Shown here one piece after another: positions 55,385 to 64,000 of a stretch of DNA of 64,000 nucleotides. The position numbers and the translations under genes were made by a program. Origin of the DNA: Prescottella equi. Lineage in GTDB: Bacteria > Actinomycetota > Actinomycetes > Mycobacteriales > Mycobacteriaceae. The DNA lies in the NCBI RefSeq assembly GCF_002094305.1, contig NZ_LWTX01000006.1, positions 248,001-312,000 of the forward strand, given 5' to 3'. The notes beneath the pieces were generated by a model. It made no database searches and was not told the origin of the DNA. It worked only from the letters and a program-made list of their open reading frames with translations. Position 1 is the stretch's first letter; every line of letters starts with the position of its first letter.

Positions 55385-56986
55385 ATGACGATTCGATCCA
55401 AGCGGCCGTGGGCCGTGCTCGCGCTGGTCCTCAGTGCAACACTGCTGGCCGGCTGCGCCCCCGATGCGGGCGCGGGCGGAGGGTCGACGACCGCGGCGGA
55501 CACGTTCGAGCCTGGACTTCGCGGCGACCAGGGCGACGGCGGCGCGCCTGTCGCCGGCGGAACCCTGTCGTTCGCGAGTTACGCGCCCGTGTCGAGTCTC
55601 GACCCGGTCCGCACCCAGCCCTCCGGCGCGACGGGTGGCACCGAGATGGCGGCAATCTACGACCTTCTCGTCCGCTACGACGCGGCTACCGGACGCTACG
55701 AACCGCAACTGGCCCGATCACTCGAACCGAACGCCGACGGCACGAGCTGGACCCTGACACTGCGGGACGGTCTCACCTTCAGCGACGGCACCCCCGTGAA
55801 TGCTGCCGCCGTCATCGCCAGCATCGACCGCTACAACGCGAAACGCGGCGCCAACAACGAGATCTGGTCCCGAAACGTGGCGGCGGTGGAGTCGCCGAAC
55901 CCGTCGACCGTGGTCTTCACACTCGCCCAGGCCTGGTCGGAGTTCCCGGCGCTCCTGGCATTCGGACACGGCATGATCGTGGCGCCGACCGCCGACCGCG
56001 GTGATCAGTTCGTTCCGATCGGAGCCGGCCCGTTCGAGGTGGAGAAGTTTGCGGCACAGGACGAACTCGTGCTCACGCCTCGCTCCGACTACTGGGGTGG
56101 AGCTCCACACCTGAGCAAACTGAAATTCGTCAGCGTCCAGGGCGAGCAGCCGAAGCTCGACACCCTGGCATCCGGCGGAATCCAGATGGCCTACCTGCGC
56201 AACGCCGAGACGGTACTCGCCGCCAAGGACCGGTTTCCCGGGTATGCCGACTTCATCAGCATGGCGATGATCGGGCAGATCAACCACCGGCCGGGGCATC
56301 CGGGCGCCGACGTTCGAGTCCGCCAGGCGATGGCCTACGCGATCGATCCCGCGACGATCGACCAACGAGCCCGCGGCGGACAGGGCATGCCGGGTGCCGA
56401 ACTCTTCCAATCCTGGTCGAGGTGGCACAACGACGTGGCGCCGCTTCCGCCGGATCAGGCCAAGGCCCGGGAACTTCTGGAAGCCGCCAAGGCCGACGGG
56501 TACGACGGCGTCGTCCGCTATGTGGGTGTCCAGGACCCGAACGGCGAAGCCACGGGTCTCGCGGTGCAATCCATGCTGCAAGCCGTCGGCTTCGACGTGC
56601 AACTGAACTTCGTGCACAGCCCTACGGACATGGTGAAGCGACTGTACGTGGACCATGACTACGACGTCGCGCTCGGCGGGACCGGATTGCTCGACGCCGC
56701 GCCCTTCCTGCGTCTGTACTCGACGCTGTACAGCACCTCGACCAACAATTCGGCAGGCGTCCGAAGCCCTGCCGTCGACGCGTCGCTGGATGCTGTCATG
56801 GCCGCGGATTCGGACGACGCCAAGCGTGCAGCGCTCGCGAACGTCCAGCAGGTCTTCGACGACGAGGTCCCGATCCTGGTGTGGGGCGCCGGCGCCAATT
56901 TCGTCCCCTGGCAGGACAACGTCTTCGGAGTGAAACCGAGCCTCGACAGCATCATGCTGCTCGACAAGGTGTGGATCGCCCCGTGA
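55385..56986 (+). CDS. ABC transporter solute-binding lipoprotein (SBP family 5)
   Basis: A 533-residue lipoprotein of the peptide/nickel/opine SBP_bac_5 class. The signal peptide ends in LLAGC (Cys24), and the family text starts at LSFASYAPVSSLDPVRTQ and has LRDGLTFSDGTPVNAAAVIASIDRY (by its ends), and the later YWGGAPHLSKL. No permease or ATPase gene is nearby, so it is either served by distant subunits or acts as a carrier alone. The neighbouring 2OG dioxygenase suggests that both handle one organic compound. ATG 55385 has GGGGAGAAGA upstream and follows the dioxygenase by 15 bases. Confidence 0.9.
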   Translation: MTIRSKRPWAVLALVLSATLLAGCAPDAGAGGGSTTAADTFEPGLRGDQGDGGAPVAGGTLSFASYAPVSSLDPVRTQPSGATGGTEMAAIYDLLVRYDAATGRYEPQLARSLEPNADGTSWTLTLRDGLTFSDGTPVNAAAVIASIDRYNAKRGANNEIWSRNVAAVESPNPSTVVFTLAQAWSEFPALLAFGHGMIVAPTADRGDQFVPIGAGPFEVEKFAAQDELVLTPRSDYWGGAPHLSKLKFVSVQGEQPKLDTLASGGIQMAYLRNAETVLAAKDRFPGYADFISMAMIGQINHRPGHPGADVRVRQAMAYAIDPATIDQRARGGQGMPGAELFQSWSRWHNDVAPLPPDQAKARELLEAAKADGYDGVVRYVGVQDPNGEATGLAVQSMLQAVGFDVQLNFVHSPTDMVKRLYVDHDYDVALGGTGLLDAAPFLRLYSTLYSTSTNNSAGVRSPAVDASLDAVMAADSDDAKRAALANVQQVFDDEVPILVWGAGANFVPWQDNVFGVKPSLDSIMLLDKVWIAP

Positions 56987-57016
56987 CGGCCGGAGCACGG
57001 CGCCGGTCGAACGTGA

Positions 57017-57370
57017 TCAGCCGGCGTCGTGCTCGTGGAAGTGTGTCGCGCCGATCGTGTGGAGCAGTTCGTGCACGGTGTCGTCGACCAGGCGATAGCG
57101 GACCGTGCGGCCCGACCGCTGCGCTTCCACCCAGCCCTGCTGGCGCAGCAGGCGCAACGCGTGCGAGACCGCGGTGCCGGTCATGCCGAGCGCGGCCGCG
57201 AGATCGGTGACGCAGATCCCCGGCGCGTGGTGCAGACACAGCAGCAACCGCAACCGGTTCGGGTCGGACAGCAACTCGAAGCGCCCCGTCCACCCGGCGA
57301 TGTCCGGCGTCACGAGCGCCTGCGCGGCGCGGCGGACGTGGTCCGGATCGATGGCGGATGTGTCGGGCAC
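57017..57370 (-). CDS. ArsR/SmtB-family metal-sensing regulator
   Basis: A 117-residue regulator. The HTH is in GICVTDLAAALGMTGTAVSHALRLLRQQGWVEAQRSGRTVRYRL (by its ends). The C-terminal alpha5 region DDTVHELLHTIGATHFHEHD carries Asp and four to five His residues spaced as in the alpha5 metal sites of NmtR, KmtR and CzrA, so a Ni, Co or Zn sensor is likely. No Cys motif of the arsenic type (CxC) in the DNA helix. GTG 57370 follows a TACACT box by six bases, a leaderless form. It is divergent from an alpha/beta hydrolase gene. Confidence 0.88.
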   Translation of the reverse strand: MPDTSAIDPDHVRRAAQALVTPDIAGWTGRFELLSDPNRLRLLLCLHHAPGICVTDLAAALGMTGTAVSHALRLLRQQGWVEAQRSGRTVRYRLVDDTVHELLHTIGATHFHEHDAG

Positions 57371-57376
57371 GGCCTC

Positions 57377-57382
57377 AGTGTA
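57377..57382 (-). promoter_or_regulatory. -10 box of leaderless arsR-like gene
   Basis: Minus-strand TACACT, six-base gap, GTG 57370. Confidence 0.45.
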
Positions 57383-57406
57383 GGTCGGCGTGCCCGACAC
57401 GGGACC

Positions 57407-57412
57407 TAACGT
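57407..57412 (+). promoter_or_regulatory. -10 box of leaderless hydrolase gene
   Basis: TAACGT, six-base gap, GTG 57419. It is the partner of the arsR box 25 bases away, so the two promoters lie back to back. Confidence 0.45.
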
Positions 57413-57418
57413 GGAGAC

Positions 57419-58216
57419 GTGGTCATGCAACAGGCAGTCAATCCGGTCGACGGCGTCGGCATCGCGTATCGGGTGATCGGCGACGGCCCACCCCTGGTCC
57501 TCGCGCACGGCACGGCGCTGTCGAGCGCGATCTGGCGGGCGTTCGGGTATGTCGGGTCGCTCCGCGACGAATTCCAGCTGATCCTGCCCGACATGCGCGG
57601 ACACGGCCGCAGCGACAAACCGCACGAGGCGTCGTCGTACGCGATGGACCTCGTCGTCGGCGACATCCTCGCGGTGCTCGACGACCTCGGGCACGATCGG
57701 GCGCACTACCTGGGCTACTCGTTCGGCGGTCGCGTGGGGCTCTCGCTCGCGACCGCCGCACCCGGGCGGCTGCGCACGCTCACCGTGGGCGGCGGCAGCA
57801 GCCGGCCCCAGGCCGGCTCGTTCGACAAGCTCTTCTTCCCCGGGTGTATCGACGTGCTCGATCACGAGGGCATGACGGCGTTCCTCGACAAGTGGAATGC
57901 GCACCGTCCGTGGCCGCTGGATCCGGCGACGCGGGCGGCGTTCGACGCCAACGACACCCGCGCCCTCGTCGCGTACCTGCGCCGCTCGGAGGAGGAACCG
58001 GGCGTGCCCGACACGTCGTTGCAGGCGCTGGACGTTCCGGCGCTGCTGTTCGTCGGGTCCGAGGACCGGCCGCGGCTGTCGGATACCAAGCGGCTCGCGG
58101 AGTTGATCCCCGGGTCCCGGCTCGTCGTGATCCCCGGTTTCGACCACGCCACCACCGTCGCGGCCTCACCCGAGGTGCTGGCGGTGGTGAGACCGTTCCT
58201 GTCCGAGAACGACTGA
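57419..58216 (+). CDS. Alpha/beta hydrolase
   Basis: A 265-residue alpha/beta-fold hydrolase. The nucleophile elbow is GYSFGG (Ser near residue 101), the acid is probably in LFVGSEDRP, and the His in GFDHATT. The oxyanion region is HGTALSSAIW. Substrates cannot be told from the sequence; RGHGRSDKP is the usual early motif. GTG 57419 is preferred for the TAACGT box, with ATG 57425 as the alternative (GGAGA upstream). It is back to back with the ArsR-type gene and ends at a strong bidirectional terminator. Confidence 0.88.
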   Translation: MVMQQAVNPVDGVGIAYRVIGDGPPLVLAHGTALSSAIWRAFGYVGSLRDEFQLILPDMRGHGRSDKPHEASSYAMDLVVGDILAVLDDLGHDRAHYLGYSFGGRVGLSLATAAPGRLRTLTVGGGSSRPQAGSFDKLFFPGCIDVLDHEGMTAFLDKWNAHRPWPLDPATRAAFDANDTRALVAYLRRSEEEPGVPDTSLQALDVPALLFVGSEDRPRLSDTKRLAELIPGSRLVVIPGFDHATTVAASPEVLAVVRPFLSEND

Positions 58217-58245
58217 GGGGACCTCCCGATCCGGGAGGGCCCCTC
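58215..58245. terminator. Bidirectional terminator
   Basis: Stem GAGGGG-x-CCTCCCG / CGGGAGG-x-CCCCTC, 13 bp with one mismatch and an ATC loop, between the convergent stops of the hydrolase and hutC. Confidence 0.75.
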
Positions 58246-58258
58246 GGCCTTCGTGACC

Positions 58259-59014
58259 TCAGCGGCTGAACGCGCCCTCGAGCCGGTTTCGCGAACCCGG
58301 GTGGATCAACCTGGCGGCACTCACCAGTCCGTGTTCGGACCAGGTCCGGCGACGGATGAGCAGGCACGGCTCGCCGCGGTCGATCTGCAGCAGGCGGCAT
58401 TCCTCGGGGCTGGCGAGGACGGCTTCGACGACGTGCTCGCCGCGCACGAGCGGTGCCACGCGGCTGAGGTAGTCGTTGGGCGTGATCGTGGTGAAGTCCT
58501 GGTCGAGGTAGTCGGGTGCCTCGGCCGGGTTCACCAGGCGATCCTCCACCTGGATCGGCTTGTCGTCCTCGTAGTGCACGAGAACGGAGTGGAAGACTCT
58601 GGCCCCGACGGCATCCCGGAGGAACGCCTGCGAGTGGTCGGTCTCCTCCTCGCGGACGAAGATCACCTCGGTGCGGTGCCGATGGCCCCGCTCCTGGATC
58701 TCGTCCGCGATGTTCTTCACCTCGAACAGCGGCGACGGAGTCTTGGTGCTGGCGACGAAGGTGCCGATCCCCATCATCCGAATGATCAGGCCTTCGCCCG
58801 TCAGCTCCCGCAGTGCCCGGTTGATCGTCATACGGGACAGGCCGAGTGCGGCCACGAACTGGTTCTCGGACGGCAGCTGATCGCCTTCCGCCCAACGGCC
58901 CGAACGGATCTGCTCCGCGACCAGCTTCTTGACCCGCTCGTAGGCAGGCACGGACTCGCCACCGGCCTCGCCGAAGAGCGCGGCCAGTTCCGCGTCGACG
59001 TCAACCACTGCCAT
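58259..59014 (-). CDS. hutC: HutC-type GntR regulator of histidine use
   Basis: A 251-residue repressor. N-terminal GntR HTH: LPSENQFVAALGLSRMTINRALREL. C-terminal UTRA domain with HutC-like text PNDYLSRVAPLVRGEHVVEAVLA that senses urocanate. It should act on the palindrome in front of hutU at 63570-63593. ATG 59014 is chosen for its AGGGG seven bases upstream; ATG 59029 is possible. The nearby CitE-like gene and glutamate dehydrogenase are co-oriented with it. Confidence 0.9.
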   Translation of the reverse strand: MAVVDVDAELAALFGEAGGESVPAYERVKKLVAEQIRSGRWAEGDQLPSENQFVAALGLSRMTINRALRELTGEGLIIRMMGIGTFVASTKTPSPLFEVKNIADEIQERGHRHRTEVIFVREEETDHSQAFLRDAVGARVFHSVLVHYEDDKPIQVEDRLVNPAEAPDYLDQDFTTITPNDYLSRVAPLVRGEHVVEAVLASPEECRLLQIDRGEPCLLIRRRTWSEHGLVSAARLIHPGSRNRLEGAFSR

Positions 59015-59110
59015 CCGCTGCCCCTGCATCTAGTGAAGTCCCACCGATTCGGCCCTCGACTCGGCCCACGAAGTCTACCGACCGGTGCGCTGCCGAAACG
59101 GCATGCCTGG

Positions 59111-59953
59111 TCATCGGCTCATCGACACGGGCGCCTCGTCGGCCGGGTCGATCCGGTACGTCCTGGCCCGCTCGAGCACCGCCTCGGCCGCCCGCAGGCG
59201 CGGAAGGTAGCTGCCGTCGATGCTTCCGCTGCGGTGCTCGAGAAGTTCCCTGGCGCCGCGCACCTGCGCCGGGCTCGGCGCGAACTCGGTGTTGATCGTG
59301 CGCACGTGGTCCGGCTTCACACACAGCATGCCGCCCAACCCGGTCGTGAGGGAGCGGCGGCAGTAGTCGCGCAGCCCGCTCACGTCGGGGGCGAGGGAGG
59401 GGCCGTCGATCGGCGCGGGGAGCCCGGCCGATCGACTGGCCAGCACGAGCTGCGCCCGAGCCCCCATCACCGTCGCCGAATCGTCTGTGGCCGCGGTGTC
59501 GTGTCGAAAGTCGCCGCTACCGAACGCCAAGCGGGTCAACGAGTTCGACCGCGCGATCGACACCGCCTCGAGAATTCCGGTCGCCGACTCGATCAGGGCG
59601 ATCAGACCGCCGCCGAAGTCCCCCAGCGCAGCCGCGGTCGCGTCGACCTGAGCGGCCGACTCCGCCTTGGCGAGCACGACCCCGAGGATCCCCGGGCACC
59701 AAGCCGCGAACTCGAGGTCGACGCTCCAGTCCGCGGTGGTGGCCGCGTTCACCCGGATCCACGCCCGCCCGCCCCGGCTCGCCCACGCGTGGACCTCGTC
59801 GCGGGCACGCGCCCGGTCCTCGGGCGCGACCCCGTCCTCGAGATCGAGGACGACGGCGTCGGGGCCGCACCGACGGATCGTGTCGTCGAGGTCGTGCGTG
59901 CGGGTGCCGGGCACCAACAGCCACGAACGGGCGTCGCGCGGCGCGATCGCCAC
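59111..59953 (-). CDS. HpcH/HpaI aldolase / CitE-like lyase
   Basis: A 280-residue TIM-barrel enzyme of the citrate-lyase beta subunit/malyl-CoA lyase family, class II aldolase-type, needing Mg. Visible motifs: SWLLVPGTRTHDLDD, DAVVLDLEDGVAPEDRARAR (catalytic Arg/metal Asp region), and IESATGILEAV. The position between hutC and gdh suggests work in histidine or glutamate catabolism, but the substrate is not known. GTG 59953 is the only reasonable start. Its stop lies 96 bases before hutC. Confidence 0.88.
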   Translation of the reverse strand: MAIAPRDARSWLLVPGTRTHDLDDTIRRCGPDAVVLDLEDGVAPEDRARARDEVHAWASRGGRAWIRVNAATTADWSVDLEFAAWCPGILGVVLAKAESAAQVDATAAALGDFGGGLIALIESATGILEAVSIARSNSLTRLAFGSGDFRHDTAATDDSATVMGARAQLVLASRSAGLPAPIDGPSLAPDVSGLRDYCRRSLTTGLGGMLCVKPDHVRTINTEFAPSPAQVRGARELLEHRSGSIDGSYLPRLRAAEAVLERARTYRIDPADEAPVSMSR

Positions 59954-60034
59954 GGCAGGCTCACCGGTGTTGCAGGAGTTGACGATAGTGATGACTTTTC
60001 CTTTCGTGGATGAAGAACGGACCGGGGGTGCGGA

Positions 60035-63000
60035 TCAGCCGACCATGCGGCGCAGCTGCCGGGACGCGACGGACAGTGCTGCCAGGTCCCGCTGACCGGA
60101 CGCGGAGATCTCGGCGAGCGAGTTGCGGGCCCGGCGCAGGCGGGACGCGTTGCGCTCCTCCCAGTCCGCGATCATCCGGTCGGTGTCGTCGCCGGGAGTC
60201 GCGTGGGCGAGGACGTCCAGCGTCAGTGCCCGCGCGCTGTCGTACAGCTCGTCGCGCAACGCCAGCCGGGCGAGGGCATCCCAGCGGCTCGTCTTGCCGA
60301 GCGCCGAGACCCCGTTGAGCAGGGGAACCAGGCCGACGCGTTCACACAACCGGAAGTACAGCTCGCCGGCCACGGTCAGGTCGCATTCCGCGAGGTCCGC
60401 GATCTCGACGACGTCGAGCAGTCCGAACCGGTCGAGCGCCAGCTCCACCTCCCGGACCAGGTCCTCGGGCGCGCCCCGCTCCGCGATCGCGCGCGTGCGG
60501 TCCCGGAGGTTGGTGCGGTCGGCACCCACCAGCCACTCCTCGAGATGCGCCGCCGCGTCCTCGATCGGCCCGCGGAACCGTGCGACCTCCGCACCCACCG
60601 CGAGGGGCTGCGGCCGCCGGTGCAGCATCCAGCGCGACGCCCGGTCGAGCAGCCGCCGGGTGACGAGGACCAGCTCGTCGGCGACCTCGCTCGGCACGTC
60701 GGCAGCCGCGATCCGCGACCACAGCGCGGGGAGTCCGAACACGTCGCTGACCACGCTGAACGCCCGGACCGCGTCGTCCGCGGTGGCGCCCACCTCCTCG
60801 GCGAGCCGGAACACGTAGGAGATGCCGCCGCGATCGACGACGTCGTTGGTCAGTGCCGTCGCGACGATCTCGCGTCGCAGAGGGTGCCGGTCGACGGCCG
60901 CCTCGTGGTCCCGACGCAGCGGCGTCGGGAAGTACCCGCGCAGGACCGGCAGGAACACGTCGTGGTCGACCAGGTCACCGGCCAGCAGCGCGCCTTTCAG
61001 ATCGAGCTTGACGTGCGCCATCAGCGTCGCCAGTTCGGGCGCCGACAGGCCCGCGCCGGCCGCCCGCAACGTGCCGATCGCCTTGGCGTCGGGCAGCACG
61101 TCGAGGGCACGGTCGACGGCGCCCGCCGCCTCCAGCGCCGAGATCAGCCGGCCGTGCACCCCGATCATCTCGGACGCATCGGCGAGCGCAGTGCCCATCA
61201 GCTCGTTCTGGGAGACGTTGTCCGCCAACACCAGCGCGGCCACCTCGTCGGTCATCTCGGCCAGCAGCCGCGGCCGCGCCCCCGGCGTCAGACCGCCCGC
61301 ACCCACGAGGTCGTCGAGCAGGATCTTGATGTTCACCTCGTGATCGGAGCAGTCCACCCCGGCCGAGTTGTCGAGTGCGTCGGTGCCCACGCGTCCGCCC
61401 GTGCGGGCGAATTCGATCCGCGCGGCCTGCGTCAGACCGAGGTTGCCGCCCTCACCGACCACGCGGGCCCGCACGTCGCACCCGTCCACGCGCACAGCAT
61501 CGTTCGCCTTGTCGCCGGCGTCCGCATGCGATTCGGTCGACGCCTTGACGTAGGTGCCGATGCCACCGTTCCACAGCAGGTCCACCGGGGCGCGCAGGAT
61601 CGCGCGGATCAGCTCGGGTGGCGTCAGCTCCGTGACGTCGTCGGCGAGTCCGAGCACGCGCCGCGCCTGCTCACTGATCGGGACGGACTTCGTCGTTCGG
61701 TCCCACACGCCGCCGCCCGCGCTGACGAGGGACCGGTCGTAGTCGGCCCACGACGAGCGCGGCAGTGCGAACAGTCGCTCCCGCTCGGCGTACGACGTCG
61801 CGGGGTCCGGATCCGGGTCCAGGAAGACGTGCCGGTGGTCGAACGCCGCGACGAGGCGAATGTGCTTGCTGCACAACATCCCGTTGCCGAACACGTCACC
61901 GCTCATGTCCCCGATGCCGGCGACCGTGACGTCCTCGTTCTGGCAGTCGACACCCAGTTCGCGGAACCGGCGCTTGACGCTCTCCCACGCACCGCGAGCG
62001 GTGATGCCCATCGCCTTGTGGTCGTAGCCGACCGATCCACCGGACGCGAAGGCGTCACCGAGCCAGAAGTCGTACTCGGCGGCGACCTCGTTGGCGATGT
62101 CGGAGAACGACGCGGTGCCCTTGTCCGCCGCCACCACCAGGTACGTGTCGTCCCCGTCGTGGCGGACGACTCCCGACGCCGGCACCACGGCTCCGGTCCT
62201 GCGATCGATGTTGTCCGTCAGGTCCAGCAGACTGCGAATGAACATGCGGTATCCGGCGATTCCCGCTTCGCGGAGGGCCGCGCGGTCGGCGTCGGCGTCG
62301 CCGGTGGGCACCGGGGGCCGGCGCAGCACGAAGCCGCCCTTGGCGCCGACCGGCACGATCACGGCGTTCTTGACCGCCTGCGCCTTGACCAGGCCGAGCA
62401 CCTCGGTGCGGAAGTCCTCACGCCGATCCGACCAGCGCAGACCGCCGCGTGCCACCGACCCGAAACGCATGTGCACGCCTGCCACGACCGGAGAGTAGAC
62501 GAAGATCTCGTGCCGGGGCCGGGGCTCGGGCAGCTCCCCGATGTTCCGCGAATCGAGCTTCAGCGCCAGCGTTTCCCGCGCCGGGGCGGCGAAGTGGTTG
62601 GTGCGCACGGTGTTGCGGACCACGCCCAGCAGCGCCCGGAAGATCCGGTCCTCGTCGAGTCCCAGCACCGCCTCGATCAGCGTCGACGCTGCGGCGACGG
62701 ATTCCGCGCCGCGGCCGTCGGAGGATGCGGACGGATCGGAGCGGGGATCGAACCGCGCGGAGAAGCACTCGACCAGTGCGGCCGCGATCTCCGGATGCCG
62801 GCACAGCGCGTCGGCCACATAGGCACTGCTGTAGGGGAATCCGGCCTGCCGCAGGAACTCCGCGTACGCGCGCAGCACGGTGACCTCCCGCCAGTGCAGA
62901 CCCGCGCGCGCCACCAGTTCGTTCAGGCGGTCCGCCTCGGCCACGCCCCGCCACAACGCCTGGACGGCGCCCCCGAAGCGCTCGGCGAACTCGTCGAACC

Positions 63001-63454
63001 CGTCTTCCGGCGCGATCGTGTACCGAACGGTGAATTCGTAGATCCAGCACGGCATTCCGTCAGGAGAGGCGAGCGCGTAGGGTCGCTCGTCGAGCACCTC
63101 GACGCCCAGGCTCTGCAGCAGCGGCATGAGATCCCCGAGCGACGCGGGACGCCCGCCGACGTACAGCGACAGGCGGTGGGTACCGCGCGCGGTCGCGTCG
63201 GGAACGATCCGAACGTCGACCGCACCGTCGGACAGTTCACCGAGGATGGCGAGGTCGACGCGCGCGCGGTCGGGACGGATGTCCTGCTTGTAACCGGCGG
63301 GCAGGTCCGCGACGAACGCGGCGAGGCGCTCGCGCGCGGCAGGGTCGGCGCCGGCGAGCAGGCGCTCGTCCCAGCTGCGGAAGATTCGGGCGAGAGCATC
63401 GTCGATCTCGCTGGGGTTCGGGGTCGGATCGGGGTGGGTGGAGACGCTGTTCAT
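60035..63454 (-). CDS. gdh: NAD-specific glutamate dehydrogenase, large type, shortened
   Basis: A 1139-residue member of the large NAD-GDH family (L-glutamate + NAD to 2-oxoglutarate and ammonium). The catalytic part reads [40 protein letters not shown] (by its ends), with Lys residues for glutamate and catalysis, and the NAD-binding fold follows ([19 protein letters not shown]). Typical bacterial members have about 1600 residues; the N-terminal ~450 residues with ACT-like domains are missing. ATG 63454 has GGAAGG upstream; ATG 63511 has none. It is divergent from hutU, with a HutC operator in the gap, and would consume the glutamate made from histidine. Confidence 0.93.
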   Translation of the reverse strand: MNSVSTHPDPTPNPSEIDDALARIFRSWDERLLAGADPAARERLAAFVADLPAGYKQDIRPDRARVDLAILGELSDGAVDVRIVPDATARGTHRLSLYVGGRPASLGDLMPLLQSLGVEVLDERPYALASPDGMPCWIYEFTVRYTIAPEDGFDEFAERFGGAVQALWRGVAEADRLNELVARAGLHWREVTVLRAYAEFLRQAGFPYSSAYVADALCRHPEIAAALVECFSARFDPRSDPSASSDGRGAESVAAASTLIEAVLGLDEDRIFRALLGVVRNTVRTNHFAAPARETLALKLDSRNIGELPEPRPRHEIFVYSPVVAGVHMRFGSVARGGLRWSDRREDFRTEVLGLVKAQAVKNAVIVPVGAKGGFVLRRPPVPTGDADADRAALREAGIAGYRMFIRSLLDLTDNIDRRTGAVVPASGVVRHDGDDTYLVVAADKGTASFSDIANEVAAEYDFWLGDAFASGGSVGYDHKAMGITARGAWESVKRRFRELGVDCQNEDVTVAGIGDMSGDVFGNGMLCSKHIRLVAAFDHRHVFLDPDPDPATSYAERERLFALPRSSWADYDRSLVSAGGGVWDRTTKSVPISEQARRVLGLADDVTELTPPELIRAILRAPVDLLWNGGIGTYVKASTESHADAGDKANDAVRVDGCDVRARVVGEGGNLGLTQAARIEFARTGGRVGTDALDNSAGVDCSDHEVNIKILLDDLVGAGGLTPGARPRLLAEMTDEVAALVLADNVSQNELMGTALADASEMIGVHGRLISALEAAGAVDRALDVLPDAKAIGTLRAAGAGLSAPELATLMAHVKLDLKGALLAGDLVDHDVFLPVLRGYFPTPLRRDHEAAVDRHPLRREIVATALTNDVVDRGGISYVFRLAEEVGATADDAVRAFSVVSDVFGLPALWSRIAAADVPSEVADELVLVTRRLLDRASRWMLHRRPQPLAVGAEVARFRGPIEDAAAHLEEWLVGADRTNLRDRTRAIAERGAPEDLVREVELALDRFGLLDVVEIADLAECDLTVAGELYFRLCERVGLVPLLNGVSALGKTSRWDALARLALRDELYDSARALTLDVLAHATPGDDTDRMIADWEERNASRLRRARNSLAEISASGQRDLAALSVASRQLRRMVG

Positions 63455-63559
63455 CTGGGAACCTTCCGCCGGGTGCCACGCTGCACCGGGCTGGTCGTCG
63501 TGTCCGTTCATCGGGGTCGTACATCTCGCGACATCAGGGGCGGGACTTCCGGGTGCCCC

Positions 63560-63593
63560 TTGACATCAGCTTGTATAGACAGGAATATACAAG
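63560..63593 (+). promoter_or_regulatory. hutU promoter with HutC operator
   Basis: -35 TTGACA (63560-63565), 18 bp, AATATA (63584-63589). The operator CTTGTATA-N8-TATACAAG (63570-63593) has perfect 8-bp arms and resembles HutC sites (CTTGTATA...). It covers the spacer and -10, so bound HutC would block hutU and possibly gdh on the other strand. Confidence 0.75.
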
Positions 63594-63719
63594 TCATAGT
63601 TGCAGAACGTGAGCCAGCGCACAACAGCTAGACCCACCCGGATTCGGGCGACAACGGCGTCGCACCGGAACCACTCGACACCCCGCGCCCTCACCGCCCG
63701 ATTAGCTAGGAGTTACCCG

Positions 63720-64000
63720 ATGGACATCACCTCACCCGGCCACGAGGCCCGCCCGGTCAGCGCCCCCCGCGGCTCCGAGCTGAACACCCTCGGGTGGCAG
63801 CAGGAGGGCGCGCTGCGCATGCTCATGAACAACCTCGATCCCGAGGTTGCCGAGCACCCCGACAACCTGGTCGTCTACGGCGGCACCGGCCGCGCCGCCC
63901 GCAGCTGGGCCGCGTTCGACGCGATGGTCGCCACCCTGAAGACCCTGAAGAACGACGAGACCATGCTGGTGCAGTCCGGCAAGCCGGTCGGCGTCTTCCG
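63720..64000 (+). CDS. hutU: Urocanate hydratase, N-terminal part
   Basis: Second enzyme of histidine breakdown: urocanate plus water gives 4-imidazolone-5-propionate, with tightly bound NAD. The gene is cut by the window end after 93 residues of a usual ~550. RAPRG-like text and [29 protein letters not shown], quoted by its ends, are the family start. ATG 63720 has TAGGAG eight bases upstream. An in-frame GTG at 63609 would add 37 residues but lacks a site. HutC control is inferred from the operator 130 bases upstream. Confidence 0.96.
   Translation, partial: MDITSPGHEARPVSAPRGSELNTLGWQQEGALRMLMNNLDPEVAEHPDNLVVYGGTGRAARSWAAFDAMVATLKTLKNDETMLVQSGKPVGVF

Noticed and set aside
60203-63631. Plus-strand open frame of 1142 codons opposite glutamate dehydrogenase
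   Set aside because: Composition is Arg/Gly/Asp-rich with no motif; the opposite strand has a full enzyme signature.
63609-63720. Longer hutU start at GTG 63609
   Set aside because: It lies in frame but has no ribosome site, and the extra 37 residues are Arg/Thr/Ala-rich without family similarity.

Overview
The window is high-GC DNA packed with short-gap or overlapping genes, and it contains mycolate-lineage genes (MmpL3, the pckG/trmB/mmpL3 block, long-form NAD-glutamate dehydrogenase). The gene order pckG - two linked proteins - trmB - NYN protein - mmpL3 - AI-2E permease is the block known around Rv0205-Rv0211 of Mycobacterium tuberculosis. The rifampicin monooxygenase resembles Iri of Rhodococcus equi. 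I infer a soil actinobacterium of the Nocardiaceae, most likely Rhodococcus or a near relative. The species cannot be read from the sequence.

Layout. 1-12.9 kb: pckG (cut by the window edge), a P-loop protein and its partner, trmB, mmpL3, envelope and signalling membrane proteins and a HAMP-adenylate cyclase. 12.9-15.5 kb: a FadR-type regulator facing leuA. The leuA promoter carries a FadR-type operator over its -35 and is followed by a leucine-containing leader peptide and a strong hairpin. 15.5-21.4 kb: a secreted protein, YceI, rifampicin monooxygenase with an upstream rifamycin-associated element, a possible phospholipase C remnant, small membrane proteins and a peptide transporter. 21.5-26.9 kb: a four-gene acyl-CoA dehydrogenase/kinase/SDR/phosphatase operon, an M48 protease and a TetR regulator. 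27-31.7 kb: two tandem MecA-type penicillin-binding lipoproteins, one of which has lost its catalytic motifs, then a beta-carbonic anhydrase. 31.8-33.6 kb: an ABC-F protein with a leader that can fold in two ways.

34.1-53.6 kb is a nickel and hydrogen region. An ECF transporter with a PDGLE-type subunit (probably nickel) is followed by a MerR-like gene with a long, strongly folded upstream region. Then comes an 18-gene leftward cluster for a group 1h (formerly group 5) [NiFe] hydrogenase: hypA, hypB, small and large subunits, a NifU/Rieske-like fusion, three uncharacterised proteins, a 39-residue microprotein, an endopeptidase, hypC, hypF, a degenerate SIS-HypC fusion, an SIS protein, hypE, a second hypC, hypD and a DUF6390-type protein. 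Most junctions are 4-base stop/start overlaps, so the genes are probably co-translated. Such enzymes are known to oxidise trace or atmospheric H2. The transporter would supply Ni, HypA/HypB (with a 17-His tract) would store and insert it, HypCDEF would make the Fe(CN)2CO group, and the NifU/Rieske-like protein is the best candidate for taking electrons onward.

53.7-58.2 kb holds a TetR-controlled dioxygenase and an orphan solute-binding protein, a metal-type ArsR regulator and an alpha/beta hydrolase. 58.2-64 kb is a histidine/glutamate block: HutC, a CitE-like lyase, a shortened NAD-glutamate dehydrogenase and, divergently, urocanase (hutU, cut by the window end). A perfect HutC-type operator lies between the last two.

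No tRNA, rRNA, CRISPR array, insertion sequence or phage gene was seen. A repeated theme is the leaderless gene: a TANNNT-like hexamer 6-8 bases before a GTG or ATG.
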